Shown one piece after another: positions 26,778 through 35,286 of a stretch of 64,000 nt of DNA (positions are counted from its first letter, which is position 1; the number at the start of each line of letters is the position of its first letter). The notes below the pieces were generated by a model that saw nothing but the letters and a program-made list of their open reading frames with translations, was not told the origin of the DNA and ran no database searches. The position numbers were made by a program, and so were the translations under genes. Source of the DNA: a virus; the IMG/VR virus record IMGVR_UViG_3300040801_001025, positions 20,499-84,498 of that record. The stretch is one strand, 5' to 3'.

Positions 26778-27310
26778 GAGTACTAGTTATCCTAATTGCC
26801 GTATTGATGCTATCTGGCTGTGATTGGCTTACTAAACCATCTCCCGAGATTGTTTATCAAGAGAAATATGTTCCAGTATCGAATGTACCTAAGCCTCCAG
26901 AAATTAATTGCCCTCGTCCGTTATTAGAGACCACGCCGACAAATGCATCGGAAGGTGAAATAGCGAAAGCTTACCGTATTTCAGCATTACAGTATAGAGA
27001 TTGTTTGTTGCTATATAGAAAGGTAACAGACGTATATGATAGATTAGCAGAGGAAGATAATGCTCGCATTGAAAGGTTTAACGATAATCAAACGCAAAGT
27101 CCGACTGGACCTTTCTCCGCAGGCTCGCCACGGTCTAACCCATCAACTACAGATGGCACTTCCTTTGACGAAGAAGCATTGCGGAGAGAACTTGGTATTG
27201 ATCCAAGTTCAACCGGACCAGTGTCTACCCCAAGAACCGCTAGCGATCCATTCGCCAGTGTGCGGGAAGATATAAACGAAGTAGCAGAGAAAGACTATGA
27301 AATTAACTGA
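26774..27310 (+). CDS. Outer-membrane spanin lipoprotein (Rz1-like, o-spanin)
   Basis: 178 aa. Signal peptide MRVLVILIAVLMLSGC ends in the lipobox LSGC, so Cys16 should be lipidated. The mature part is proline-rich (YVPVSNVPKPPEINCPRP) with a short helix and a Ser/Thr/Pro tail, longer than lambda Rz1. It pairs with the preceding i-spanin; both imply a Gram-negative host. Confidence 0.85.
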   Translation: MRVLVILIAVLMLSGCDWLTKPSPEIVYQEKYVPVSNVPKPPEINCPRPLLETTPTNASEGEIAKAYRISALQYRDCLLLYRKVTDVYDRLAEEDNARIERFNDNQTQSPTGPFSAGSPRSNPSTTDGTSFDEEALRRELGIDPSSTGPVSTPRTASDPFASVREDINEVAEKDYEIN

Positions 27311-27644
27311 TGTGTTAACAGAGAATGCCAAGAAGGATGAGCACAAGCCAGTTTTTAAAGAGACTGATCCTGAAGCTCCATTCCCCAATGATACTATAAA
27401 GGCTCTCGAAAGAGAAATCAACAAGAAAGCGAAGGATTTAGAACGCGATTGGGATTGTGCCATCAGTGTCGTAGACTCATGTTTTAAAGATTTAAAAGTC
27501 CCAAAACCCTCTCCCTTAGTAACTAAAAGATGGGAACAATATGAAGATTTAATTGCTGATGCAGTTAAACAACTTTACGATGCTCGTGGATTAGCTGGTT
27601 CATGGCGTCAAAGTGGAAACATCTTTAAACAATTCAATAAATAA
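27297..27644 (+). CDS. Hypothetical protein, 115 aa
   Basis: Overlaps the spanin end by 14 bases, RBS AGAGAAAG. Helical and charged with a conserved-looking WDCAISVVDSCF centre. No family recognised. Possibly virion-linked, since its opening MKLTDVLTENA resembles short N-terminal segments of other late genes here. Confidence 0.7.
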   Translation: MKLTDVLTENAKKDEHKPVFKETDPEAPFPNDTIKALEREINKKAKDLERDWDCAISVVDSCFKDLKVPKPSPLVTKRWEQYEDLIADAVKQLYDARGLAGSWRQSGNIFKQFNK

Positions 27645-27664
27645 GGGAAAGAGGGATATTTCTC

Positions 27665-29443
27665 ATGAACAAAAGTCTTTACAGAATGCGCGTTTTGACA
27701 GGACAGGCTCAAGATAGCAGCCTTGTCAATGATCTTTACGAAAACTATGGCATCGATGAGGTCGAAGGCCACGGTAACATTACTGACAAAGAAGGTCCAT
27801 TCCTTATGCCGAATGGCCGCACAGTATACTACAGCTTGACCGAGAAGAAATTCTACGATCCAGTTGTTAAACAACCACTGAATGAATCCGAAGCGCGCGA
27901 TCTATATAGCTCTGATCGCTATGACGCTGGTGTCATTCTACATGCCTATAAAGATGGAGAAGAAACTCCAATCCGACTAGAATCCGCTGAAGCAATTCCG
28001 CAAATGGCAGACACCATGCTTGCTAACGGTTTCTCACAGTTTTCTGTGAGCATGGACGATGTAATTCGTGCTCCATATGCCCCAGATAGAGAAACTGTTG
28101 AAGAGGCATGCTGGAAGGGTTACACGCAGAAAGGATATAAGAAGAAAGGCGGTAAGCGTGTTCCTAATTGCGTAAAGGAAGGCAAGCTAACTGCTGGCGA
28201 AGCCAACAAGCTTGATAAACTCAAGAAAGAGTACGAAGATGGCTCCATGTACAAGAACATGATTCAGCAGTATGGTGAAGAAGAAGGCAAACAGGTTTTC
28301 TATGCCACACTAACCAACATGGCTAAAGAAGCAGTTGAAGACGTAGCTGTTCTTGAAAGCAAGAATCATCCTGATGGTGATATGGCTATGCGTCAAGTTC
28401 AAACGATGCAGAAGAATGTAAAGCGTCTTATGTCCATGCTTTCTGACAGTGCGGACTATCCAGCATGGTGGCAGTCTAAGTTAACGAAGGCTGAAGATTA
28501 CCTTGATGTTGTAACAGATTATCTTGCAAGTGAACCAGTCACAGAAGGTGCAGTTGTCCCAACAGAAGTTGCTAAAAAATATAAAGACATTATTCCGAAT
28601 GGTGCTTTGAAAAATCTTGGTATGGCTGAAATTGAAGAATTCTATCGCACGATGGCTGATGGAAATATTACAGATGAAGCTGGTGTTAGAGAATTAGTTT
28701 CAAAGTTAGAACAACAGCAGAAAGGTGCAATGAAAGGTGCTGAAGCTGTATCTAGGGGTCGTATGTCTGAATCTGCTCAGCTTGATGAAGCAGCCAAGTA
28801 TGCTAAAAAGGCAAGTAAGTCCGGTAAAGAAGTAGGTAGCGACACACCTGATTCCAAGCGTGATCGAAAGAAAGCTGAAAAAGATGAGGCTGATAAAAAA
28901 GCTCCAAATGAAAGCCCATTTGTAAAAGGCGATAAAGTCAAGCATGGAAGCAAAGAAAAAGTTGTGGTTGTACCAAATGGTCCAGCTAACCTAGTAGGTG
29001 TAGCTGACTCCATGGATGGTAAAGTCTCTATGGTAAAAATTGGTTCATTGACTCGTTTGGATGAAGCCGTAGATGCAACTGTTTTTGGTAACACTGGATT
29101 CTACCACGCTGTTGATGATGCTGAACAGAAGGGTGAGCGTACTGGTAAAGATTACCTTGGTACATCTGTTAAGACGCCTCGTGAAGTTATCGAAGCTATT
29201 GACAAGCGTATCAAAGAAGTACAAGAGTCTATTGACCGCTATGACCGTAAAGGGTACAATGAGAAGAGTATCAAGGTCAATGTCATTGAGGCTCTAGAGC
29301 AGATCAAGAAGAACCTTCAGCAAGGTGACTTGGAAGGTATCAAAGAAGCTCAGATTTACTTTGGCACATTGATGAGCCCAATCTGGGATTTCTTCCCGGC
29401 TCAGCTTGTTAACTACATTGCAAAAGGTCCAAGCTCTGAGTAA
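27665..29443 (+). CDS. Virion-like multi-segment protein, 592 aa
   Basis: RBS AGGGAAAGAGGG. N-terminal ~130 residues are alpha/beta; residues ~147-172 hold CWKGYTQKGYKKKGGKRVPN, then CV, a Trp-Gly-Tyr/Lys-rich motif seen repeatedly in proteins of large marine and freshwater myoviruses. Long helices follow, then a Lys-rich stretch (KKASKSGKEVGSDTPDSKRD), a small beta domain (VKGDKVKHGSKEKVVVV) and a helical end (EVIEAIDKRIKEVQESIDR). The modular, linker-rich layout suggests a virion-packaged or structural protein; function unknown. Followed by a strong terminator. Confidence 0.65.
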   Translation: MNKSLYRMRVLTGQAQDSSLVNDLYENYGIDEVEGHGNITDKEGPFLMPNGRTVYYSLTEKKFYDPVVKQPLNESEARDLYSSDRYDAGVILHAYKDGEETPIRLESAEAIPQMADTMLANGFSQFSVSMDDVIRAPYAPDRETVEEACWKGYTQKGYKKKGGKRVPNCVKEGKLTAGEANKLDKLKKEYEDGSMYKNMIQQYGEEEGKQVFYATLTNMAKEAVEDVAVLESKNHPDGDMAMRQVQTMQKNVKRLMSMLSDSADYPAWWQSKLTKAEDYLDVVTDYLASEPVTEGAVVPTEVAKKYKDIIPNGALKNLGMAEIEEFYRTMADGNITDEAGVRELVSKLEQQQKGAMKGAEAVSRGRMSESAQLDEAAKYAKKASKSGKEVGSDTPDSKRDRKKAEKDEADKKAPNESPFVKGDKVKHGSKEKVVVVPNGPANLVGVADSMDGKVSMVKIGSLTRLDEAVDATVFGNTGFYHAVDDAEQKGERTGKDYLGTSVKTPREVIEAIDKRIKEVQESIDRYDRKGYNEKSIKVNVIEALEQIKKNLQQGDLEGIKEAQIYFGTLMSPIWDFFPAQLVNYIAKGPSSE

Positions 29444-29471
29444 TCTCCTGACTCCACGATAGTGAGTGTTG

Positions 29472-29498
29472 AAAAAGGGAGCTTTATGCTCCCTTTTT
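29472..29498 (+). terminator. Rho-independent terminator, 11-bp stem
   Basis: AAAAAGGGAGC, loop TTTAT, GCTCCCTTTTT. Symmetric A and T runs make it able to act on either strand. Confidence 0.9.
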
Positions 29499-29507
29499 GT
29501 TTGCCTT

Positions 29508-29516
29508 GATAAATAC
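29508..29516 (+). promoter_or_regulatory. T4-type late promoter, GATAAATAC
   Basis: Lies ten bases after the terminator. ATG 29519 is too close to be used with a leader, which favours the start at 29537 for the ferredoxin gene. Confidence 0.65.
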
Positions 29517-29536
29517 AAATGAGAATGATTATTACT

Positions 29537-29776
29537 ATGGAAGACGATATGTACATTTGTTTATGTTCTGATCTTCGTCAGAGTCAGATTGAAGAAGCTA
29601 TACAGGAAGGTGCTAGGACACTTGAAGAAGTGCAGGAGTCTACGACGGCGTGTACGGGTTGCGAGTCATGCCGTGAGGAAATTGAAGATATGCTTAATCG
29701 TCTTTCTTTTTCTTCGCTGAATGAATCACTTCACGAATCTTCTTGCGACGATTTCGTTGCTCATTTGTCTTCCTGA
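29537..29776 (+). CDS. Bfd-like [2Fe-2S] ferredoxin
   Basis: 79 aa from ATG 29537; ATG 29519 (85 aa) and ATG 29549 are alternatives. Residues 5-55 match the BFD-like [2Fe-2S] fold: MYICLCSDL with C-x-C, then QIEEAIQEGARTLEEVQEST, then ACTGCESC with the second Cys pair. Bacterioferritin-associated ferredoxin reduces stored iron in bacteria; a phage role is unknown. The last 28 codons overlap the convergent gene at 29694 for 83 bases, and their composition (SFSSLNESLHESSCDDF) looks like antisense of that gene, so the C-terminus may be accidental read-on. Confidence 0.75.
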   Translation: MEDDMYICLCSDLRQSQIEEAIQEGARTLEEVQESTTACTGCESCREEIEDMLNRLSFSSLNESLHESSCDDFVAHLSS

Positions 29777-30440
29777 TTTCAGCAACACTTTCAAAGAATG
29801 AGCCTGTAGTGATTGGTTCAGTAGGCTCTGGCGTGGCTGTAGCTGTTGTTTGAATCTTATGAGTTGGTGTAGCAGTTTTACTTAGACCAGCTAGAATTTC
29901 ACGAACTTGCTTACTCTTATCGCTAGATACGCTACTTTCATTCAATGCCTTCTTAGCTTCTTTTAACGTAGTAGTTGGTGTTACTTCCGGCGTTGGTGTA
30001 GGCTTAGTTGCAGTAACCTTCTTGGTTACTTTCGGCGTAGCTTCCGGTGTGGCAGTAGGTTCCGGCGTAGCGGTTGTTTTCTTCGCGGTTTTATTAGTTA
30101 GGCGTTGTGCAAGTGAAGTCTTTGTAGGAACATCCGTATCCTTCTTCATCTTAACATCAAATGCTTTCTTATCTAGTAAATTAAAAGAGCCACGGTCTGC
30201 TTCAAATCTAGCATTACCGTAATACACACAAAGCTTATAGTCAAGTGTTTTGTTTACAAGATGTGATACTGCGTCAGTAATTGTAAAGATGAACTTGGTA
30301 TCATTTACATTCTTAGCAGGGAAAGCATATCTAACATCATTTTGAAGTACGCAAAACTCAACATCTGTTTCATGCATAGGAATGCCAGTGGACGTAATTT
30401 CCACTTCATAGGGCACGCCCACAGCAACGATTAAACTCAT
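29694..30440 (-). CDS. Virion-like protein with Thr/Pro linkers
   Basis: 248 aa. Start at 30440 (GGAAG upstream) overlaps the preceding stop. Residues 1-100 are beta-rich (IVAVGVPYEVEITSTGIP, KLCVYYGNARFEAD) like a small jelly-roll. The rest is Lys/Thr/Pro linker (TATPEPTATPEATPK) and a basic C-terminal helix. Thr/Pro linkers recall the giant fibre. Last gene of the minus-strand set 31437-29694; its end overlaps the ferredoxin gene. Confidence 0.7.
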   Translation of the reverse strand: MSLIVAVGVPYEVEITSTGIPMHETDVEFCVLQNDVRYAFPAKNVNDTKFIFTITDAVSHLVNKTLDYKLCVYYGNARFEADRGSFNLLDKKAFDVKMKKDTDVPTKTSLAQRLTNKTAKKTTATPEPTATPEATPKVTKKVTATKPTPTPEVTPTTTLKEAKKALNESSVSSDKSKQVREILAGLSKTATPTHKIQTTATATPEPTEPITTGSFFESVAEIRKTNEQRNRRKKIREVIHSAKKKKDD

Positions 30441-30883
30441 TTCTTCCATTTGACTTTAAACTTTTCTCGTAATTGATCGTACTTCACGACAAAGCCATCT
30501 TTGATATCATTATACTTGACCATGAAGTTTTCGTTAAAGGTATTTATCCTCCCTATCCTGTTTACCACAATGTTTGCCCAACTTCTCTTCATAATAAAAT
30601 TCAATATCTTAGGTTTGTCCATGAATGGCCAACGTACCGTAATTGTAACTTCTACATTATCAGGATTGGGTCTCTCGTAATCAGGTCTATCGTGTACAGG
30701 GGGTGGACCTACTGGAATCATGCCACCGCCACCACCAGTTCCACCGGGTCTCACGTCGTCAACTTCTACTTCGATTTGATGATAGAAAAATCCGACAATA
30801 ATTCGTTTACCATCTCCTGCCATACCTTTCAGTATAACATTTCCAGCACATCCAAAGCATGGTCCAGAACAATTCGTCGCCAT
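30437..30883 (-). CDS. Hypothetical virion-like protein, 148 aa
   Basis: Start MATNCSGPCFGC at 30883, sharing TAATG with the previous stop. Four cysteines in the first 12 residues, a Gly-rich linker (RPGGTGGGGGMIPVGPPP) and a basic beta-rich C-terminal half with repeated YND/YDQ...VKY units (ENFMVKYNDIKDGFVVKYDQ). No family recognised; operonic with structural genes. Confidence 0.7.
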   Translation of the reverse strand: MATNCSGPCFGCAGNVILKGMAGDGKRIIVGFFYHQIEVEVDDVRPGGTGGGGGMIPVGPPPVHDRPDYERPNPDNVEVTITVRWPFMDKPKILNFIMKRSWANIVVNRIGRINTFNENFMVKYNDIKDGFVVKYDQLREKFKVKWKK

Positions 30884-31437
30884 TACTGTGGCTCTCTCTC
30901 GTAGATACACGTAGATGATGGATTACCATTTTCATCTTTAAGATTAAACACTTGAAGAACTGTAGTGCCATCATCATCATAGATTGTAAGAGTATTAGCA
31001 GATGGATCAACGCGAGTTCTATTTGATTCGTATTTAAGAAGGATATCAAGAACACTAAGAGCAGCGGTTACATCAATTCTAAGTGCTGTTGTATCAGTTG
31101 CAATATCATTTACTTTGTCGCCAAAGGTATTCAACGTTGTATATTCGGCAGAGTCTGCATTCCAAACTTCGCTTGCAGAATTTCTATTACTTGCTTTTTG
31201 ATAGCGTTCAAAGATAGGTAATGAAGCTCCACCATCAGAACGGAATAAATATTCGCTAGAAGGATCATAGGTTGTGAATTCATATTTGTAAAAACCATCA
31301 CCGACTTCAGTCATTGGAGCGTCAGTGACTACTAGCGTACTGGAAAGACCAGTCACTTCCCAAATACGGATCGTCGGTGACAGTCCTGTAGCTGGTGAAC
31401 CACTATTGGTGAAGAACGACGCAATAAGTTTACTCAT
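30883..31437 (-). CDS. Virion structural-like protein, 184 aa
   Basis: Opens MSKLIASFFTNSGSPATGLSP and has a beta-sandwich-like N-terminal half (TIRIWEVTGLSSTLVVTD...GFYKYEFTTYDPSSEYLF), a helical centre and a C-terminal LTIYDDDGTTVLQVFNLKDENG beta hairpin, a pattern seen in phage baseplate and neck-fibre proteins. A variant late promoter lies upstream on the same strand. Confidence 0.7.
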   Translation of the reverse strand: MSKLIASFFTNSGSPATGLSPTIRIWEVTGLSSTLVVTDAPMTEVGDGFYKYEFTTYDPSSEYLFRSDGGASLPIFERYQKASNRNSASEVWNADSAEYTTLNTFGDKVNDIATDTTALRIDVTAALSVLDILLKYESNRTRVDPSANTLTIYDDDGTTVLQVFNLKDENGNPSSTCIYEREPQ

Positions 31438-31452
31438 AATGATCCCGTATGT

Positions 31453-31477
31453 CTAAATATTCGATATAGGTATTTAG
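31453..31477. promoter_or_regulatory. Facing pair of late-type boxes (CTAAATA on each strand)
   Basis: CTAAATAT (plus, 31453-31460) and the reverse complement of TATTTAG (minus, 31471-31477) form an inverted repeat. Each would drive the gene beyond the other box, so the two initial transcripts would overlap. Confidence 0.5.
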
Positions 31478-31511
31478 AGATAAAGCCCAATCATGTACTA
31501 GAGGATTTTTA

Positions 31512-31880
31512 ATGGATGGCATAATCCTGACAACTGGAGTAGGAGGCGGCGGTAGCAGTTCTTCTACTGTTACTCAAGCTACAATTCTTCCTAGCGATAT
31601 CGAATCTCTTGATATTTACGAAGCAGACCCTTGTCCATCCATAAAATGGCTAGTTTCTATTCATGATACAGTGACAAACGATACCACCTCATTTGAAATA
31701 CATGCTGTTCATGACTTCAATGGGACCGTCTGTTTTAATGAAGCATCCATTATATTAACTAATGCACAGCTAAATTATGATGTGACTGCTACGGCTGGTC
31801 CCGGCTCTAATGAAATTCTATTGGCTGTTGAAAATCTAGGATTAAATACTATAAATGTTTGTGCAACTAGAATTGTTTAA
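31512..31880 (+). CDS. Small fibre-tip module protein, 122 aa
   Basis: Gly-rich opening TTGVGGGGSSSS, then SIKWLVSIHDTVTNDTTSFEIHAVHDF, matching the C-terminal 110 residues of the next gene (TVKWFVTVFDEADTDQKESVEIYATHD). Probably a stand-alone copy of a beta-structured fibre module. RBS AGAGGA. Confidence 0.75.
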   Translation: MDGIILTTGVGGGGSSSSTVTQATILPSDIESLDIYEADPCPSIKWLVSIHDTVTNDTTSFEIHAVHDFNGTVCFNEASIILTNAQLNYDVTATAGPGSNEILLAVENLGLNTINVCATRIV

Positions 31881-31895
31881 GAAATTTGTGAGCAA

Positions 31896-31904
31896 CATAA
31901 ATAA
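31896..31904 (+). promoter_or_regulatory. T4-type late promoter, CATAAATAA
   Basis: Box 37 bases before the start at 31941, whose ribosome site is AAAGGAG. Confidence 0.65.
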
Positions 31905-31940
31905 AGGTAAGCCTTTCAAAAAAGTATAAAGGAGATTGAC

Positions 31941-33188
31941 ATGGCATTAGATTTATATAGAGCAGCCGTAGGCTTCTCAATTGATGAAGAAGATGGTACT
32001 AGAGCAGCTAGTGTCCTTTCAGGTTCCGGGGCACCGGGCGGTGACACAAGTTTCCAAGATGATGCACCAATTGGTTCTATCTATTTAAGAACTGATGCAA
32101 GCTCAAGTATTTCTGCTGTCTATCAGAAAATTGCTGATACAAATGCAACTTCCGACTGGGTTCAATCTGCTTCTAAGGATTACGTACAGAGCGTAGTTAA
32201 TGGTATGTCATGGCGTGAGCCAGTACTCGTCCTAGACGAAACTACATACGCTGATATCACAGCAGCAGAAACCGCAGCAAACGTTGCTGACACGGTAGAC
32301 GGTGTTACGATTGCGGCTAATGATCGTATTCTTTTCACTGACTTGACAACAGGTAACGAAAACGTGTACATTGTGTCTGGTTCATCCGGCAACTGGACAT
32401 TTACTGAAGACCCAGACAATGCCGCAACAGATGGCGATGCGTTGCTTGTACAAGATGGTACATATGCAGAATCTCAGTGGGTTTATGATGGTACACAGTG
32501 GACACAGATTGCATCTACTACAAACAACGCTGAACTTGCATTCATCCGCGCATTTATCGGTAAAGATGCAGCCGGTTCTGAAACACCAACTTACTCTTCC
32601 GCAGTAGTTGTTACTCAGAACGGTACGCTAGAAGCTGCAATTGGCGAGCTTGATGCTGCAATTGGTGACCGTCTGTACACAAACGATAACGTTCTAACTG
32701 ATGGCCAAACAATCACGGCATCGCTTGATGCGATTGATACTGCAATCGGTAACCGTACTTACACAGAACAGAACTTTGTTACTAATGGCGAAACGCTAAC
32801 AGCGTCTATCGATGCTCTTGATATTGCTGTTGCAGATGCTGCACCAAAGACCGCAGTTGCTACAGGTGTTACAACCGCAACAACTGTTGACACAGTTCTT
32901 GTTGATGAAGTACAAACTGTTAAATGGTTTGTTACAGTATTTGATGAAGCTGATACCGATCAGAAAGAGTCTGTTGAAATCTATGCAACTCATGATGGTA
33001 CAGCAACTTCTGATGCAACATTTGCTGACTACAATATCAGTTCCAAGCTTCGCTTGAATGGCAACATCGCGGGTCTCGATTTCGATATTGTATTATCTGG
33101 TACTGGTGCTGCACAGACTATGGGTCTACAGATCACTTCTACTGACACAGTAACAGTGAACTCAACACGTATCGATGTTGAAATCTAA
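31941..33188 (+). CDS. Tail-fibre-like structural protein, 415 aa
   Basis: N-terminal module (DDAPIGSIYLRTDASSSISAVYQK...TSDWVQ) is shared with the gene at 57985. The middle contains SWREPVLVLDETTYADITAAE, typical of fibre repeats, and three TLEAAIGELDAAIGDR / TASLDAIDTAIGNR helical repeats that look like a trimeric coiled stalk. The C-terminal module matches the preceding gene. A terminator follows. Confidence 0.8.
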   Translation: MALDLYRAAVGFSIDEEDGTRAASVLSGSGAPGGDTSFQDDAPIGSIYLRTDASSSISAVYQKIADTNATSDWVQSASKDYVQSVVNGMSWREPVLVLDETTYADITAAETAANVADTVDGVTIAANDRILFTDLTTGNENVYIVSGSSGNWTFTEDPDNAATDGDALLVQDGTYAESQWVYDGTQWTQIASTTNNAELAFIRAFIGKDAAGSETPTYSSAVVVTQNGTLEAAIGELDAAIGDRLYTNDNVLTDGQTITASLDAIDTAIGNRTYTEQNFVTNGETLTASIDALDIAVADAAPKTAVATGVTTATTVDTVLVDEVQTVKWFVTVFDEADTDQKESVEIYATHDGTATSDATFADYNISSKLRLNGNIAGLDFDIVLSGTGAAQTMGLQITSTDTVTVNSTRIDVEI

Positions 33189-33217
33189 GATCAGCTAGGT
33201 TAAACTAGCATTCTGAG

Positions 33218-33239
33218 AAGGGGCCAACTGGCCCCTTTT
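33218..33239 (+). terminator. Rho-independent terminator
   Basis: AAGGGGCC, loop AACT, GGCCCCTT followed by TTC. A weaker GCTAG/CTAGC hairpin precedes it. Confidence 0.85.
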
Positions 33240-33251
33240 CTGTTTCAGGGG

Positions 33252-33280
33252 TTGACAACTCCTATAAATACACGTAAGAT
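33252..33280 (+). promoter_or_regulatory. Sigma-70 promoter with a late box nested in its spacer
   Basis: TTGACA (33252-33257), 17 bases, TAAGAT (33275-33280). TATAAATAC lies at 33263-33271 inside the spacer, so the NMN adenylyltransferase gene may be read both early and late. Confidence 0.6.
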
Positions 33281-33368
33281 ACACATAAAGCTGATGAGCG
33301 GAGTGCTCGACATACAGCTAGTGTTCGACTACAATCAGAACTATCCGAAGCACATAGGAGATATGGCA

Positions 33369-34457
33369 ATGGATCAAGCATACGATTTTATCGTCTACAT
33401 TGGGCGATTCCAACCGTTTCACGACGGTCACCTCGAAACTCTCAAACTTGCCGCAGAAACTGGTAAAGAAGTTATTGTTGTCATTGGCTCTGCTAATTCT
33501 GCACCGACTCCTAAGAATCCGTGGACGGCTATTCAGCGCCAAGAAATGATTGTTGAAGCAGCATTCGCTGCTGGTTTTGATGTTTCCAAACTCTCTTTCA
33601 TTCATGTTGAAGACCGTCGATACAAAGAATCCAAGTGGATTAGCTATGTACAAGGCACTGTTATGGACATTGTGCGTGCCAAGACTCGCAAACCTAATCC
33701 GTCTATTGCGTTAATCGGGCACGAGAAAGATTCATCTAGTTATTACCTTCGTCAGAATTTCCCTACGTGGAAATTTGTAGAGACAGGTCCGTATGTCAAA
33801 GAGAAAGGTGTTGGCAAAGTGGTTAGCTCTACAAAAATTCGTGAGCTTATGTTTGAGAACCACTTGGGTTATACCGAGAGTAATCTTCCGCCTGCTGTTT
33901 ACGAATGGCTGGACAAGTATACGCTGTCTGATGATTTTACTCGTCTGCAAGATGAATACCACTACATTCTTCAAGAAGAAAAGATTTATGAAGCTCTTCC
34001 GTATGGGATTACTTTTCAGACTGTAGATAGCGTTGTAGCACAGTCTGGTCATGTTCTTCTCGTCCAGCGTGGTAATCCATTGGGTTACGGGCTATGGGCG
34101 CTACCGGGTGTTCACCTTGCGCCGAATGAAACTTTGGAGCAGGCATCCATGCGTGCCGTGCTAACTGAAACAAATCTTGACGTGCCGCCAAAGGCTTTCA
34201 AAGGCTCTCTGGTGAGTAAAAAAGAATTTGATCACCCTAACCGCTCTTTGCGTGCAAGATTGACTACAGATCGAAATAGGACGCTTACGACGGCGTTCTA
34301 CTACAAACTTGACTCTTCTCATCCACTTCCGGTAAAGGGCCTTAAAGCTGGTGAGGGAATCTTGAAGGCATGGTGGTTCCCGTTCTCTGAAGTGTGGAGA
34401 ATGCGTGACCAACTCTTTGAGGACCATGCTGATATCCTTGACTACTTCATCGGATAA
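33369..34457 (+). CDS. nadM: Bifunctional NMN adenylyltransferase (NadM type) / Nudix hydrolase
   Basis: 362 aa from ATG 33369, chosen because TAGGAG sits 8 bases before it; ATG 33363 is too close. N-terminal half is the nucleotidyltransferase: YIGRFQPFHDGHL (HxGH-type site) and SSTKIREL. C-terminal half is Nudix-like, GLWALPGVHLAPNETLEQAS, with a degenerate Nudix box (RAVLTET replaces REUxEE), so hydrolase activity is uncertain. It joins ATP and NMN to make NAD+, using NMN from the NAMPT two genes on. Together they match the two enzymes of the phage NAD+ rebuilding route that counters NAD-depleting defences. Confidence 0.9.
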   Translation: MDQAYDFIVYIGRFQPFHDGHLETLKLAAETGKEVIVVIGSANSAPTPKNPWTAIQRQEMIVEAAFAAGFDVSKLSFIHVEDRRYKESKWISYVQGTVMDIVRAKTRKPNPSIALIGHEKDSSSYYLRQNFPTWKFVETGPYVKEKGVGKVVSSTKIRELMFENHLGYTESNLPPAVYEWLDKYTLSDDFTRLQDEYHYILQEEKIYEALPYGITFQTVDSVVAQSGHVLLVQRGNPLGYGLWALPGVHLAPNETLEQASMRAVLTETNLDVPPKAFKGSLVSKKEFDHPNRSLRARLTTDRNRTLTTAFYYKLDSSHPLPVKGLKAGEGILKAWWFPFSEVWRMRDQLFEDHADILDYFIG

Positions 34458-34474
34458 ATTTTAATGCAGATACT

Positions 34475-34483
34475 TATAAATAG
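34475..34483 (+). promoter_or_regulatory. T4-type late promoter, TATAAATAG
   Basis: Drives the HNH gene. ATAGCA (34480-34485) pairs with TGCTAT (34500-34505) at the start codon, with GAAGGAG in the loop. Confidence 0.75.
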
Positions 34484-34503
34484 CAGTAGAAGGAGCTATT
34501 GCT

Positions 34504-35241
34504 ATGAATTATCACAAAGTATACGGAAATATTGTACAAAAAGCAATTGACGAAGATCGAAAATGGCGTAAAGGAACTTACTATGAGCGCCATCACATAT
34601 TACCAAAGAGTTTGGGAGGAACTGATAAACAGACAAACATAGTTTTACTTACGGCACGAGAGCATTATATTTGCCATCTGTTGCTAGTAAAAATGTATGA
34701 AGCATATGAAGAATCTCATATAAAGATGCTTAGAGCGTTGAATATGATGAAGGTGAAACACGATAAACATGAACGTGATTTTAAATTTTCTTCTAAGCTT
34801 TATGAGAGTATGAAAGCTAGATTATACGGTGAAAATGGTTTATTGGTAGGTGAAAACAATCCTAACTACGGTGTCAAACAAAGTAAGGAAACACGAAAGA
34901 AAAAATCAGATGCTGCTAAGCGTCGATGCGCTGATCCAAAAGAACGAGAGCGTTTGAGGCAAATGGCACTGAACAGGACACCAGAACATGCAGAGAAAAT
35001 TAGACAAGGTAATTTAGGACTTAAACGATCAGATGAAACTAAAAAGAAATTAAGAAAATCTTTGAATGAGTGGTACTCCAAGGGGAACAAACCAGCAAAT
35101 TCAAAGAAAGTAATGGCAGATGGTGTGGTATATGATACGTTGCACGACGCGGGAAACGAATTAGACTTGACACCTTCTGGGGTGTTGTATAGAATACGTT
35201 CAAGTAGTAAGAAATTCAAAGATTATTATTACTTGGATTGA
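34504..35241 (+). CDS. Free-standing HNH homing endonuclease
   Basis: 245 aa. The HNH core is RHHILPKSLGG...NIVLLTAREHYICH (residues ~22-60). Two NUMOD3-type DNA-binding repeats (GENNPNYGVKQSKETRKK; GLKRSDETKKKLRKS) and a C-terminal helix-turn-helix module of IENR1 type (VYDTLHDAGNELDLTPSGVLYRI) follow. Such genes copy themselves into unoccupied sites. It lies between the two NAD genes, with its own late promoter, and is more AT-rich than they are. Confidence 0.9.
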   Translation: MNYHKVYGNIVQKAIDEDRKWRKGTYYERHHILPKSLGGTDKQTNIVLLTAREHYICHLLLVKMYEAYEESHIKMLRALNMMKVKHDKHERDFKFSSKLYESMKARLYGENGLLVGENNPNYGVKQSKETRKKKSDAAKRRCADPKERERLRQMALNRTPEHAEKIRQGNLGLKRSDETKKKLRKSLNEWYSKGNKPANSKKVMADGVVYDTLHDAGNELDLTPSGVLYRIRSSSKKFKDYYYLD

Positions 35242-35259
35242 GGGCGGAATCCCTATAAT
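35233..35259 (+). promoter_or_regulatory. Weak candidate sigma-70 promoter for nadV
   Basis: TTGGAT, 15-base spacer, TATAAT (35254-35259). The -10 is perfect but the spacing is short. Confidence 0.35.
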
Positions 35260-35286
35260 CTAAACTTGCACATAGGAGATATGGCA

